Origin: Stutzerimonas stutzeri
GTDB taxonomy: Bacteria > Pseudomonadota > Gammaproteobacteria > Pseudomonadales > Pseudomonadaceae
Length of the DNA: 64,000 nucleotides
NCBI RefSeq assembly: GCF_002909485.1
Contig: NZ_PPXG01000008.1
Coordinates: forward strand, 1 to 64,000
Reading direction: 5' to 3'
The notes beneath the pieces were generated by a model. That model was not told the origin of the DNA. It saw nothing but the letters and a program-made list of their open reading frames with translations, and did not search any database. Below are positions 28,912-38,668 of the stretch, one piece after another. Position 1 is the first letter of the stretch. Every line of letters begins with the position of its first letter. Both the position numbers and the translations under genes were made by a program.

Positions 28912-29970
28912 TCAGTCAGCCAGTTTCGAAAGCCTGGCTTCCCGCTCGTCGGCAGGCAGTTCCGAGAGTGTCGCGACCGCTTGGTGAAAGCGCACCCAGT
29001 CCCCCTCGCACTGCTCGAACAGCGCGGCGAAAGCCGGCACCCAGCGGTCGTACAGGCCGAACGGCAGCAGCGTGGCGTTGTTCAGCGGCTGGGCGAACCA
29101 GCGATCAAAGCGCGCATCGCCACCCCACTGCTCGTCACGCAGCGCCCGATAGCGCTGGCGCAGCGCGGTGAGCTCAGCCTGTTTGAGTGCACGCAACTCG
29201 GGTGCTGGCCGACTCGAGCCATACAGTCTGTCCAGGCGCTCGCGCGTGTCGAGCAGCAGCTGCACCAATTGCCGGTAGCGCGTCCGGCCCTGCTCATCCT
29301 GTTCCGGCAGCCCCTGGCTGGCACGCCACTGCCGCAGCCCCTCGCGCTCGACGAAGGTGGCGTAAGACTCGTTGAAGGCCGTGTCGCCGGGCAGATAAAG
29401 CTGCTGATGGGCCAGCTCGTGGAAGATCAATGCCGCCAGCTGCTCGTCGTTGCGCCGCAACATGGAGCTGAGCAGTGGATCGGCGAACCAGCCGAGGGTG
29501 GAATAGGCCTCGACCCCGGCGACGTGGGTATCCAGCCCGGCCTTGCGCAGCCGCGCCGCCTCGCCGCGTGCTGCACCCTGGCGAAAGTAGCCGCGATAGG
29601 CGACGCAGCCGGCGATGGGGAAGCAGTGCTCCAGCGGCTTTACCGAAAACTCCTCGGTGGCGAACAGATTCCACACAACATACGGCCGACCAAGCTCGGC
29701 GTAGAACCGATAGCTGCGATTGTCCGGCAGCCCCAGCGCCTGGCTGGCGAAGCTCCGAGCGGCGAGCACTCCGACCAGCCGCTCGCGCAGCACGGCATCA
29801 CGCGACTCATCGGAGAGCAGCGCCTCGATCGGCTCACGCTGGCGTAACAGCTCGAACTGGCCCGCGGCGAGTTGGCCATAGTAGCTGCACCCATTCAGAC
29901 AAACGGCAAGCAGCAAGGGAACCCAGCGCAAGTAGCGGTTGTCGATCAAGGCGGCGTTGGGCTTGGGCAT
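28912..29970 (-). CDS. Putative zinc aminopeptidase, lipoprotein
   Basis: This 352-residue protein has lipobox CLNGC (Cys 28) and a gluzincin-like HELAHQ motif with His 184, Glu 185 and His 188. A following FNESYATFVE could supply the third zinc ligand. This layout matches the Pseudomonas putative aminopeptidase family (Pfam Aminopep). It is anchored to a membrane facing the periplasm. Peptidase activity is inferred from the motif only. A single gene on the minus strand. Confidence 0.82.
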   Translation of the reverse strand: MPKPNAALIDNRYLRWVPLLLAVCLNGCSYYGQLAAGQFELLRQREPIEALLSDESRDAVLRERLVGVLAARSFASQALGLPDNRSYRFYAELGRPYVVWNLFATEEFSVKPLEHCFPIAGCVAYRGYFRQGAARGEAARLRKAGLDTHVAGVEAYSTLGWFADPLLSSMLRRNDEQLAALIFHELAHQQLYLPGDTAFNESYATFVEREGLRQWRASQGLPEQDEQGRTRYRQLVQLLLDTRERLDRLYGSSRPAPELRALKQAELTALRQRYRALRDEQWGGDARFDRWFAQPLNNATLLPFGLYDRWVPAFAALFEQCEGDWVRFHQAVATLSELPADEREARLSKLAD

Positions 29971-30118
29971 CGGATGAACCGGTCAGTGGTCGGAGCTGGC
30001 GTCAGCGCGCGTAGCGCACCCTACAAAGGCCGTGCTGCCGATTGCAACCTGCGGCAGCCAATGGCTTCCTGAATCGATCCCTCGCCGGGCCCTGTGGTCG
30101 CCGGCTGGAGCTTTGTAC

Positions 30119-30544
30119 ATGCGCGGTCTCCTTCTTGTCCCCCTCCTCGCCAGCCTGACCGGCTGCGCGGCCATGATGCCTAAACCCGACCCCGAGCAGG
30201 CCTGGATCGACCTCAATCCGAACGGCGAAACCGAGCTGCAGGCCGTAGCCGTCGACGGTCGGACGCTGGAGGATCCACGCTATTTCCAGGTAACGCCCGG
30301 CAGTCGCAAGCTGGAGATGCGCTACCGCTTCGACGTCGACGGCGCCAACATCGGGCCGGGCAGCAACGCCCTCGCGCGAGACTGCAAACTGACCCTGGAA
30401 TACGACAAGTTCACCGCTGGCGCGCGCTACCGCCTGGTGGCCGGCGGCTATGGCTTCCGCCCGTGGGCCAAGCTCTACGACCAGCATCAGTACGTCCTGG
30501 CGCGTGCCGAGGAAAAGGGCTGCGGCGACCTCGCCGGACGCTGA
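30119..30544 (+). CDS. Small lipoprotein, first of a paralogous pair
   Basis: This 141-residue lipoprotein has lipobox LTGC (Cys 16) directly after a short hydrophobic leader; the ATG at 30119 is chosen for that reason. The mature part starts PKPDPEQAWIDL and includes RYFQVTPG and LEMRYRFDVDG. It is similar along its length to the next gene, with the same Cys near the C-terminus. Function unknown; likely an envelope protein. Confidence 0.78.
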   Translation: MRGLLLVPLLASLTGCAAMMPKPDPEQAWIDLNPNGETELQAVAVDGRTLEDPRYFQVTPGSRKLEMRYRFDVDGANIGPGSNALARDCKLTLEYDKFTAGARYRLVAGGYGFRPWAKLYDQHQYVLARAEEKGCGDLAGR

Positions 30545-30638
30545 ACCTGCGTTGAAATGCGCCGTCATTCGGCGCACCCTCGGTTGCATCGGTGAGGCGC
30601 CAGCGTGCCTCACCCAGCCATTCGCCGAGGATTCAATC

Positions 30639-31052
30639 ATGCTTCATCGACTCACCCTCGCCCTGTTGGTCCTGGTGCTGGCCGGCTGTGCGGGGCCACT
30701 GCCGCAACCCGACCCAGCCATGGCCTGGGTCGACATGACCGCGCAGACCAGCGACATCTTCATGTCCGATCGCTTGGACAAGAAACGTACGCCCGACGGT
30801 CGCTACTTCCAGGTGCCGCCAGGCGCCCATGAACTCGAAGCGCGCTATGAATTCGAAGTCACAGGGGGCGCCTTTGGCCTGTTCGGCGAAACCCATACCA
30901 TTCGCTGCACCCTGGTGATCCGCTACGACGATTTCCAGCCCGGCCAGCGCTACCTGTTCCAGGCCCGCTCGCTGGGCTTCACACCGCAAGGCTGGCTGCG
31001 CGATGAACAGCGCCACGTAGTGGCTGAGGCCCAGGCCGAACACTGCCGCTGA
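30639..31052 (+). CDS. Small lipoprotein, second of a paralogous pair
   Basis: This 137-residue lipoprotein has lipobox LAGC (Cys 17). Mature text PQPDPAMAWVDM, GRYFQVPPGAHELEARYEF and CTLVIRYDDFQPGQRY parallels the preceding gene, indicating tandem duplication and divergence. It is 94 bp downstream of its paralogue, possibly in one transcript. Function unknown. Confidence 0.78.
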   Translation: MLHRLTLALLVLVLAGCAGPLPQPDPAMAWVDMTAQTSDIFMSDRLDKKRTPDGRYFQVPPGAHELEARYEFEVTGGAFGLFGETHTIRCTLVIRYDDFQPGQRYLFQARSLGFTPQGWLRDEQRHVVAEAQAEHCR

Positions 31053-31092
31053 GCCCGCTCGCGCATAGCCGCTTTACGCCATGAGGTAAACG

Positions 31093-32091
31093 ATGTCCCG
31101 CATTGCAAACACCCGTTTTTCCGCCCTCGACCTGGCCCCTATCCGCGATGACGGCACGCCCGCGGAGGCGCTGCACAACGCCCTGGCCCTGGCCCGGCAC
31201 GTGGAAGCGCTCGATTTCGAGCGCTTCTGGGTCGCCGAACACCACAATATGGACGGCATCGCCAGCGCCGCCACCGCCGTGCTGATCGGCTACCTGGCCG
31301 CCAACACCACGCGCATCCGCCTCGGCGCCGGCGGCGTGATGCTGCCCAATCACGCACCGCTGGTCATCGCCGAACAGTTCGGCACGCTGGAAGCGCTCTA
31401 CCCCGGCCGCATCGACCTCGGTCTTGGCCGTGCACCCGGTGCCGATCAGTTCACCGCCCACGCCCTGCGCCGCGACCGCATGGGCAGCGCCGACGACTTT
31501 CCCAAAGACGTCGAAGAGCTGGAGCTGCTCCTCGGCCCGCGCCAGCCCAATCAGCGCGTCATCGCCATGCCCGGTGTCGACAGCAACCTGCCGATCTGGC
31601 TGCTCGGCTCCAGCCTGTTCAGCGCCCAGCTGGCCGCGGCCAAGGGTTTGCCTTATGCCTTCGCCTCGCATTTCGCGCCGCGCTACATGCATCAGGCGAT
31701 CAAGCTCTACCGCGATAACTTCAAGCCATCGGCGGTGCTCGACAAACCCTACGTGATGCTCGGCGTACCGCTGATCGCCGCGGACAGCGACGAGCGCGCC
31801 GAACATCTGGTGACCAGCGTCTACCTGCGCATCCTCTCACTGATCCGCGGCCAGAGCCTGGTGCTACGCCCACCCGTGGAGAGCATGCAGGGCCTGTGGT
31901 TGCCGCACGAACAGCAGGCGGTGGGAGACTTCCTCGGGCTGGCGCTGATTGGCGGGCCGGAAAAAGTTCGCGCACGCCTCGACGTGCTGCTGGAACAGAC
32001 CCAAGCCGACGAGCTGATCTTCACCTGCGACCTGTACGAAACCGCCGACCGCCACCGCGCCTTCGAGATCGTCGCTGGGCTGCGTCAGTGA
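31093..32091 (+). CDS. Luciferase-like (LLM class) flavin-dependent oxidoreductase
   Basis: This 332-residue bacterial-luciferase-fold protein has [35 protein letters not shown] and [12 protein letters not shown], the usual F/EHH and flavin-contact regions of the MsnO8-type LLM subfamily. It would use FMNH2 or F420-like flavin chemistry on an unknown substrate. It follows the lipoprotein pair by 40 bp with no obvious functional link. Confidence 0.88.
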   Translation: MSRIANTRFSALDLAPIRDDGTPAEALHNALALARHVEALDFERFWVAEHHNMDGIASAATAVLIGYLAANTTRIRLGAGGVMLPNHAPLVIAEQFGTLEALYPGRIDLGLGRAPGADQFTAHALRRDRMGSADDFPKDVEELELLLGPRQPNQRVIAMPGVDSNLPIWLLGSSLFSAQLAAAKGLPYAFASHFAPRYMHQAIKLYRDNFKPSAVLDKPYVMLGVPLIAADSDERAEHLVTSVYLRILSLIRGQSLVLRPPVESMQGLWLPHEQQAVGDFLGLALIGGPEKVRARLDVLLEQTQADELIFTCDLYETADRHRAFEIVAGLRQ

Positions 32092-32215
32092 TGCCCATGC
32101 CGCCACTCTGACCGGTGGCGGCCTTCCTCGGCCCCGGCGGCGAACCCTGCCGCCGGCTGCCGATCCAATGGCGCAACCCAAGGGTGCACCCCGCGCCTCG
32201 CCATCGGACAACCTG

Positions 32216-33580
32216 ATGAATTTTCTCGAATGGATGGCCGTTCTCGGCGTCCTGTTGCTCATTCTCGCCCTGGCCTCGGCCTACCTGCGCTGGCTGCCGG
32301 TGACCACCTCGCTGATCTACCTCGGCTTCGGTCTGCTCATCGGTCAGCTCGGCGTGGGCCTGTGGGAGATGGAGTTCCTCCACATCGCCGGCTGGATGGA
32401 ACACCTCACGGAGATCGCCGTGCTGGTGTCGCTGTTCGTCAGTGGGCTGAAACTGCGCATGCCGATGCGCCACCCGGCCTGGAAAAGCGCCTACATTCTC
32501 GCTGGCCCGGTGATGCTCGCCTGTATCGCGGGCGTGGCAGCGTTCTGTCATTACGCATTGGGGTTGCATTGGGGTATCGCCGTGTTGATCGGCGCGATCC
32601 TCGCCCCTACCGACCCGGTGCTGGCCAGCCTGGTGCAGGTCAACAACTCACGGGACAGCGATCACGTGCGCTACGGGCTGTCCGGCGAAGCCGGCTTTAA
32701 CGACGGCACGGCCTTCCCTTTCGTGGTGTTCGGCCTGCTGCTGATCGAACAAGGCAGCATTACCTCCGGCTGGGTCGGCGAGTGGGCCTTACACCGTGTG
32801 CTCTGGGCCATACCGGCCGGGCTGGCACTGGGTTATCTGCTGGGACGGTTGATCGGCAAGCTGGCGATTTTCCTGCGGGCGCGGCATGCCGATACGTCCA
32901 TGTCGCCCAACGACTCACTGGCGCTGGCGCTGATTGCGCTGGCCTATGTCGGCGCTGAACTGATCGGCGCCTGGGGCTTTCTTGCGGTGTTCGCCGCCGG
33001 GCTCGGCCTGCGCCATGCGGAAAAGGACGCCGCCAACGAATCGGAAACGCCCTCCGAAGAGCTGATCGCCCATGCTGTCCCGCACCTGGCCGAAGGCGGG
33101 CTGACGCCACGGGATTTGCCGCTGCAGGGGCAGAAGGTCGGCGAACCGAAAGTCGCCGCCGGCGTGATGATGGGCGACATCCTGACCTTTGGCGGCCAGC
33201 TGGAGCGCAGCCTGGAAGTGCTGCTGGTGACCATGCTCGGCGTGTTGGTCTCGGTGCACTGGGATTGGCGTGCAGTGCCATTGGCGCTGGCGCTGTTCGT
33301 GGTTATCCGGCCGCTCAGCGTATGGCTGCTGATGCCACGGCGCTATCTGGATCGCACCCAGTGCCTGACGGTGGGCTGGTTCGGCATTCGCGGCATCGGC
33401 AGCCTCTACTACCTGAGCTACGCGGTGACCCACGGCCTGCTGCCTTCCGAGACGGAAGCGCTTATTTCCCTGGTGATATCGGTGGTGGTGTTGAGCATCG
33501 TTGTGCACGGCCTAAGTACTCAGCCGCTGTTGCGACGCTACGAACGCAGCCGTGGCCATGCGCCCACCAGCCACCTTTGA
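32216..33580 (+). CDS. CPA1-type cation:proton antiporter
   Basis: This membrane protein of 454 residues from the ATG at 32216 (an upstream ATG at 32168 lacks a ribosome-binding site) has about 12 helices. It carries GAILAPTDPVLASLVQ, the Asp-containing ion-binding segment of CPA1 exchangers, and GEAGFNDGTAFPFV, the second conserved acidic site. It exchanges Na+ or K+ for H+ across the inner membrane. A hydrophilic insert of about 50 residues lies before the last helices. Confidence 0.88.
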   Translation: MNFLEWMAVLGVLLLILALASAYLRWLPVTTSLIYLGFGLLIGQLGVGLWEMEFLHIAGWMEHLTEIAVLVSLFVSGLKLRMPMRHPAWKSAYILAGPVMLACIAGVAAFCHYALGLHWGIAVLIGAILAPTDPVLASLVQVNNSRDSDHVRYGLSGEAGFNDGTAFPFVVFGLLLIEQGSITSGWVGEWALHRVLWAIPAGLALGYLLGRLIGKLAIFLRARHADTSMSPNDSLALALIALAYVGAELIGAWGFLAVFAAGLGLRHAEKDAANESETPSEELIAHAVPHLAEGGLTPRDLPLQGQKVGEPKVAAGVMMGDILTFGGQLERSLEVLLVTMLGVLVSVHWDWRAVPLALALFVVIRPLSVWLLMPRRYLDRTQCLTVGWFGIRGIGSLYYLSYAVTHGLLPSETEALISLVISVVVLSIVVHGLSTQPLLRRYERSRGHAPTSHL

Positions 33581-33637
33581 AGCGGGCATCCCGGGCAGCC
33601 GACCAAACAGTCGCTGCCGGGTGACCTGAAACGCAGA

Positions 33638-33853
33638 TCAGCTATTGGTAAGGCGGAAGCCGACCTTCATGGTGACCTGGAAATGCCCGACCTTGCCGTC
33701 TTCGACATGGCCGCGGATCTCGCCGACTTCGAACCACTCGACGTTCTGCAGTGAACTGCTGGCTTCGGCGATGCCGTTCTGAATCGCCTCGTCGACGCTG
33801 TTGCGCGAGGAACCGACGATTTCAACCTTCTTGTAGGTGTGATGATCCGACAT
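33638..33853 (-). CDS. Dodecin family flavin-binding protein
   Basis: This 71-residue protein (MSDHHTYKKVEIVGSS, then DEAIQNGIAEASSSLQNVEW and a C-terminal FQVTMKVGFRL) is a standard dodecin, which assembles as a dodecamer storing flavin. The ATG at 33853 gives the full-length family protein. It converges with the antiporter gene; a GC-rich imperfect dyad around 33589-33622 lies between them. Confidence 0.92.
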   Translation of the reverse strand: MSDHHTYKKVEIVGSSRNSVDEAIQNGIAEASSSLQNVEWFEVGEIRGHVEDGKVGHFQVTMKVGFRLTNS

Positions 33854-33983
33854 TGAAACAATCCCCTTCTGGTCTGGAGAGCCTCCGCTCGGTGATGACG
33901 CATCCTGTTCATTGAGGCCCGCAGATCGCCCCGGAAGTTCAGCGCAACGGTCGATCCAACGATGGCGGGCAGCCGATCGCCCC

Positions 33984-34166
33984 GGTGGAAAATGCTGCGC
34001 AGTTTTCCACCCTACGCATCTACGTTGTGGTCCGTAGGGTGGATGTCGCTTTTTTACATCCACCGCACTCCGCTCGGTGGATGGCCCGCCCCGTGGATCG
34101 GTGGATCGGGATCCACCCTACGGCCGCAGCGGCACACGTAGGGTGGATAACGCGCAGCTTATCCAC
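33984..34166. repeat. Cluster of four CCACC-CTACG palindromes
   Basis: Elements are 33984-34016 (GGTGGAAAA arm), 34033-34064 (GTGGATGT/ACATCCAC, inverted), a partial one near 34110-34123 (GGATCCACCCTACGG) and 34138-34166 (GTGGATAA/TTATCCAC, inverted). Stem centres differ but outer GGTGG/CCACC and the CTACG flank are constant. They fill the spacer upstream of the dodecin gene and after the KTSC gene. Confidence 0.8.
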
Positions 34167-34182
34167 TCGGTTCCCGGCGCGA

Positions 34183-34398
34183 TCACTCCACGCGCCGATA
34201 ACGGTAATGCTGCGGCTTGAACACCTGATTGAAATGCCGGCCCAGGGAGTCGGCCTCCAGCAGGGCCTGCACCTCTTCGGGTGGCACCTGTTCATAGCGG
34301 TACAGCGCACCGCTATTGAATTCCACCTCTAGCACCTGCTGGTCCGGGTCATAGCCTAGCGAGCGCAGGCTGCGCGAATTCACCGCGGCGCGTTTCAT
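34183..34398 (-). CDS. KTSC domain protein
   Basis: This 71-residue protein starts within the ABC exporter stop (ATGA) and contains SRSLRSLGYDPDQQVLEVEF, YRYEQVPPEEVQALL and GRHFNQVFKPQH, the KTSC domain layout (Ser in place of the first Lys-Thr). KTSC proteins are small and linked to lysyl-tRNA synthetases or RNA-binding roles in some genomes, but its job here is unknown. It ends the coupled ABC-glycosidase run. Confidence 0.82.
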   Translation of the reverse strand: MKRAAVNSRSLRSLGYDPDQQVLEVEFNSGALYRYEQVPPEEVQALLEADSLGRHFNQVFKPQHYRYRRVE

Positions 34399-36200
34399 GC
34401 TGCTGGGTCGGGTTCCTGATTGAAGCCTTCGGCCTGCATCCGCCACAGCGCGTCAAACTCACCGCCACGGCGGCGCAGTTCCTGGGGCGGGCCATCTTCG
34501 ACGATGCGCCCGGCACGCAGCACGATGATGCGGTCGAAGCTCGCCAGCGTCGACAGCCGATGCGCCACCGCCACCACGGTGCGGTTATGCACCAGGTTGT
34601 TCAGCGCCGCCTGGATTTCACCTTCGGACTGGGTATCCAGCGCCGAGGTGGCCTCGTCGAGAATCAGAATCGGCGCATCCTTGAGGAACGCGCGGGCGAT
34701 CCCCAGGCGCTGGCGCTGGCCGCCGGAGAGCATCACGCCACGCTCGCCGACCAGGGTGTCGTAACCCTGAGGCAGCTCGCGGATGAAACCGTCGCAGAAG
34801 GCCCTGCGCGCCGCCTCGACCACCTCCTCATCGCTGGCATCCGGGCGGCCGTAGCGAATGTTCTCGAGGATGCTGCGGTTGAACAGCGCGGTCTCCTGCG
34901 GCACCACCGCGATCTTCTCGCGCAGGCTGTCCTGGCTGACACTGCGAATGTCCTGCCCATCGACCAGAACACGGCCACTCTGCACATCATCGAGGCGTTG
35001 GATCAGGTTGATCAGCGTCGACTTGCCGGCGCCGGACGAACCCACCACACCAACCTTCTGCCCCGCCGGAATGTGCAGGTCGAGGCCCTCGAACACCGCA
35101 CCACGGTCCGGGTAGCTGAAGCTGATCCGCTCGAAGGTGATGTCGCCCTCGGCGATCATCAGCCGATTGTCGGTGTCATCCAGCCCATGAGGCTGGACGA
35201 TGATGCGCAGCGTGTCGTCGATGGCGCCGATCTGCTGGGTAGCATCCACCAGCGCCAGCGCCAGATCCCGTGAGCCATGCAGGATGCGGAAGGTCAGCGC
35301 GCTGACCAGCACCACGTCGCCTGCCGTTACCTCGCCGCCTACCCACAATTGGATCGCCCAGATCAGCATGCCGCCGGCCATCACCGACAGGCAGATATCG
35401 TGCATTACCCGGGCCTTTTCCAGGTACATCCAGCTGCGCCGCTGAGCGCGGGCCTCGAAGCCAATCTCGTGGGCCAGGCGCTCGGCCTCGCGGTCACGGG
35501 CCGAAAAGGCCTTGATGGTCCAGACGTTGGAGACGGCATCCACCAGTTCGCCGCCAACCCGCGCCGACTGCGCGGCGAAGCGCTGGTGCTTGTAGCGGCC
35601 GCGGATACCGAAACCGGTGATCAGCGCCGCAACGATGGCGACGAAGATGATCAGCGCTACGGCCATGCGCACGTCCACGGTGAACAGCACTATCACCGCA
35701 CCAATGAAGTCGACGATGGGCGGCACGATCTTCCACGCCAAGCCGCCGTAGATGGCGCCAGCCGCCTGCCCCACGGCGGAAATCCGATTGCCCAGCGATC
35801 CGGCGAAATGCTCGGTGAAGTAGCGCATCGGGTGGCCGGTCAGATGCTTGAACAGGTCGACGCGGATGTCCACCACACTGGCCACCACCGTGCGGCAACC
35901 GAGCCAGCCGCCCAAACGCCAGAACACGTTTTCAGTGACGATCAGCCCGATGAACAGGCCTAGCGGCCACCAGACATTGGCCGAGCCGCGATCGGCGGTG
36001 TCCTCTGCCATCGCATCGACCAGCAGCTTCATGCCGTACTGCACGGCCACCGCGCAGCTGGCCGCGCCGATGATCAGCGCCAGCAGCCCACCGAAGTGCC
36101 AGGGCCGTGCGCAGATGTAATGCCAGAGAAATGCGACCGGGCGGGTCGGCAACGGCAACTCGTCCGGCTTCGCCTGGGGCGCTCCGGCCGCCTGGTTCAT
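34395..36200 (-). CDS. ABC exporter, fused membrane and ATPase domains
   Basis: This 601-residue half-transporter has a six-helix membrane domain (about 25-320) and an ATPase domain with Walker A GSSGAGKSTL, signature LSGGQRQR, Walker B ILILDEATSALD and the H-loop AHRLST. It works as a homodimer exporting a lipid-linked or hydrophobic substrate. Its ATG overlaps the glycosidase stop by 4 bp, and the KTSC gene overlaps its own stop. Context with glf and a glycosyltransferase suggests glycan or glycolipid export (inference). A similar exporter lies at 58213. Confidence 0.92.
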   Translation of the reverse strand: MNQAAGAPQAKPDELPLPTRPVAFLWHYICARPWHFGGLLALIIGAASCAVAVQYGMKLLVDAMAEDTADRGSANVWWPLGLFIGLIVTENVFWRLGGWLGCRTVVASVVDIRVDLFKHLTGHPMRYFTEHFAGSLGNRISAVGQAAGAIYGGLAWKIVPPIVDFIGAVIVLFTVDVRMAVALIIFVAIVAALITGFGIRGRYKHQRFAAQSARVGGELVDAVSNVWTIKAFSARDREAERLAHEIGFEARAQRRSWMYLEKARVMHDICLSVMAGGMLIWAIQLWVGGEVTAGDVVLVSALTFRILHGSRDLALALVDATQQIGAIDDTLRIIVQPHGLDDTDNRLMIAEGDITFERISFSYPDRGAVFEGLDLHIPAGQKVGVVGSSGAGKSTLINLIQRLDDVQSGRVLVDGQDIRSVSQDSLREKIAVVPQETALFNRSILENIRYGRPDASDEEVVEAARRAFCDGFIRELPQGYDTLVGERGVMLSGGQRQRLGIARAFLKDAPILILDEATSALDTQSEGEIQAALNNLVHNRTVVAVAHRLSTLASFDRIIVLRAGRIVEDGPPQELRRRGGEFDALWRMQAEGFNQEPDPAA

Positions 36201-37351
36201 GACATGGCTGCAGCGAGTTGCGGCGCGGAGCTGCAATGCCCGAAGCGGGTCTGCTGCAGGCGCAACTCATCGGCCAGCCCTTCATGCACGCAGCGCTTGC
36301 CGTTTTCGTCGGGGAAGCCGAGCAACCCGACCGGGCAATGGCGCTCGTCAGCCCAGCCTGGGTAATCGAGCACCGGATACAGACAGATCCCCTCTACCGG
36401 CACCCCGGTCTGCATGGCCAGGCCCGCCTGCTCGCTGACATAACGCAGCCAGTCCCCGCGCACATCACCTTCGGCACCTGTCTCGGCGATCAGCAGTGGA
36501 CGTTGGTAGCGCTGCCAGATCTCCCGGAGGATGCCCTTGAAAGGCCGGTAGTCCGGGTTGTCCCGCTCGATGGTACGGCCGTCGCCGTGGTACCACTGGT
36601 TATCGGAGTAGTAGTTGACGCCAATGATGTCGAGGAACTCCGGGGCACCACCCAGGCCCGGCCATTGCTCGCCGCAGAGCATGTCCCAGGCCTCGAATTG
36701 CGACTGACGAAAACGTTCGGCATCACGCTGTGGCCCGGGCCGATCATTGGCAGCCATTACATGAATCGCCGGATCGACCTGGACGAAGCGCGCCCGTGGC
36801 TCGACAGCGCGGATTGCCTGCATCGCGGCGATGGTGGCGCGCACCAGCTGGTGCTTGAGTTCGAAACCGCGGCCGCGTGCCATCGGATTGAAATAGGCCT
36901 CGTCGCCACCGGCCCAGGCCCAGAAGGAAATCTCGTTGAGCGGCGCATAGAACGGTACCTCGCCGGTCTCGTCCTTGATCAGCTGCGCTGCCGCCGCGGC
37001 GTAGCGGGCGAAGCGCTCGACGAACTGCGGGCGCCAGATGTCAATGTCGTCCGGCCAGCCGTAATGGCACAGATCCCAGATTACCTGGGTGCCCTGGCGC
37101 TGCGCCGCCTGCAGCATGGGCAGGAAGCTGGACCAGTCGTACTGCCCCGGCGCGCGCTCGATCAGGTGCCAGCGCAAGCCATCGCGCACGCTGTGCAGGC
37201 CGTAGCGGTGCAGCTCGGCGTAGTCGTGGGCCGCCCAGCGGTCGTGCCCCGTCGCGGCAATCAGATCGAGACGTCGGCCGTCGCTGCGCCGGTGGTTCGA
37301 ACACTCGAAACCACCAAGGAAGAAACTCTTGAACAGACTGGGGTGGTGCAT
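36197..37351 (-). CDS. Clan GH-A glycoside hydrolase, beta-glucosidase-like
   Basis: This 384-residue TIM-barrel glycosidase has a candidate acid/base Glu 140 in APLNEISFW and nucleophile Glu 290 in LLIAETGAEGD; HYGWP and NYYSDNQWYH are substrate-cleft segments typical of GH1-related clan GH-A enzymes. There is no signal peptide, so it acts in the cytoplasm. It is translationally coupled to the ABC exporter and lies 96 bp after glf. It may trim or remodel a sugar intermediate of the same pathway. Family number uncertain. Confidence 0.8.
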   Translation of the reverse strand: MHHPSLFKSFFLGGFECSNHRRSDGRRLDLIAATGHDRWAAHDYAELHRYGLHSVRDGLRWHLIERAPGQYDWSSFLPMLQAAQRQGTQVIWDLCHYGWPDDIDIWRPQFVERFARYAAAAAQLIKDETGEVPFYAPLNEISFWAWAGGDEAYFNPMARGRGFELKHQLVRATIAAMQAIRAVEPRARFVQVDPAIHVMAANDRPGPQRDAERFRQSQFEAWDMLCGEQWPGLGGAPEFLDIIGVNYYSDNQWYHGDGRTIERDNPDYRPFKGILREIWQRYQRPLLIAETGAEGDVRGDWLRYVSEQAGLAMQTGVPVEGICLYPVLDYPGWADERHCPVGLLGFPDENGKRCVHEGLADELRLQQTRFGHCSSAPQLAAAMS

Positions 37352-37447
37352 CGTTTACCTCATGGATGACTCGCTACGGCCGGGCAGCAACCGAGCGGCA
37401 CGGGCCTGCCGCGTGGCGACAGGCTCATGCATAACGACCGTCTAGTT

Positions 37448-38668
37448 TCAGCCGAGTTGCTCGGGCACCGCTTGCGGCTGCGTTGCCAGCTCGGCTTCCT
37501 CGATGCGCTTGTACAGCGCCAGCGCCTGGCCGACCACCTGATCCATGTTGTAGTACTTGTAGGTGCCGAGGCGGCCGACGAAGGTCACACCCGGCGTCTC
37601 GTCCGCCAGCTGCTGGTAGCGCTTGTACAGCTCAGCGTTTTCGGGACGCGGGATCGGATAGTAGGGGTCGCCCTCGGCCGAGGGGTACTCGTAAGTGATG
37701 CTGGTTTTCGGATGGACCTGCCCGGTGAGATGCTTGTACTCGCTGATGCGCGTGTAGGGCACATCCTCGCTCGGGTAGTTGACCGTGCCCACGGCCTGGA
37801 ACTGCTCCCGATCGAGCTGCTTGTGCTCGAACTTCAGCGACCGATACGGCAGCTTGCCGAAGCGATAGTCGAAGTACTCGTCGATGGGCCCGCAGAAGAT
37901 CAGGTGGTCGTACTGCACCTCGTCGCAGATTTCGCGGTAATCGGTGTTGATCATCACCTTGATGTTCGGGTGCGCGAGCATCTTCTCGAACATCTTGGTG
38001 TAGCCGTACTTGGGCATCTGCTGGAAGGTATCGGTGAAGTAGCGGTCGTCGGTATTGGTGCGCGTCGGGATGCGCGAGGTCACCGACTTGTCCAGCTGCG
38101 ACGGGTCCAGGCCCCACTGCTTGCGGGTGTAGCCGCGGAAGAACTTCTGGTACAGCTCGCGGCCGATGCCGTTGATCACCACGTCTTCGCTGGTCTGGAT
38201 GTCTTCCACCGGCTCGGCGCGGCTGGCGAGAAAATCCGCCGTTTCCTCTTCGCTGGTCATGTTCAAACCGTAGAGCTTGTTCAGCGTGGTCATGTTGATC
38301 GGGATCGGCACTTCCTGCCCGTCTACCTGTGCCAGCACGCGATGCTCGTAAGGCCGCCACTCAGTGAACTGCGAGAGGTAGTCGACGATGCGCTGGGCAT
38401 TGGTGTGGAAGATGTGCGGACCATAGCGATGGATCAGCACTCCCGCTTCATCGTAATGGTCATAGGCGTTGCCGCCGATATGCGGCCGGCGGTCGACCAC
38501 CAGCACGCGCTTGTTCAAGCCGGCTGCCAGGCGCTCGGCCAGCACGCTGCCGGCAAAACCGGCGCCGACGATGAGGTAGTCGAAGCCACGCCTGCGCGCC
38601 TGCGGCTCTTCACCGGCACCACCGCCGAGACGTTCCGGGTTGCTGTCCTGCGGGGTCATATCGCGCAT
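37448..38668 (-). CDS. glf: UDP-galactopyranose mutase
   Basis: This 406-residue FAD enzyme has the dinucleotide motif VGAGFAGSVLAERLA (about 34-48) and RRPHIGGNAYDH, plus GPHIFHTN, RGYTRKQWG and the C-terminal GRLGTYKYYNMD that places catalytic residues on the flavin. It interconverts UDP-galactopyranose and UDP-galactofuranose. The start at 38668 gives family length and overlaps the glycosyltransferase gene by 13 bp. galE, which makes UDP-galactose, is divergent just upstream, matching a galactofuranose supply route. Confidence 0.96.
   Translation of the reverse strand: MRDMTPQDSNPERLGGGAGEEPQARRRGFDYLIVGAGFAGSVLAERLAAGLNKRVLVVDRRPHIGGNAYDHYDEAGVLIHRYGPHIFHTNAQRIVDYLSQFTEWRPYEHRVLAQVDGQEVPIPINMTTLNKLYGLNMTSEEETADFLASRAEPVEDIQTSEDVVINGIGRELYQKFFRGYTRKQWGLDPSQLDKSVTSRIPTRTNTDDRYFTDTFQQMPKYGYTKMFEKMLAHPNIKVMINTDYREICDEVQYDHLIFCGPIDEYFDYRFGKLPYRSLKFEHKQLDREQFQAVGTVNYPSEDVPYTRISEYKHLTGQVHPKTSITYEYPSAEGDPYYPIPRPENAELYKRYQQLADETPGVTFVGRLGTYKYYNMDQVVGQALALYKRIEEAELATQPQAVPEQLG

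Noticed and set aside
33984..34166. CRISPR-like array
   Set aside because: Repeats are palindromes of differing stems and orientation without regular spacers; no cas genes.
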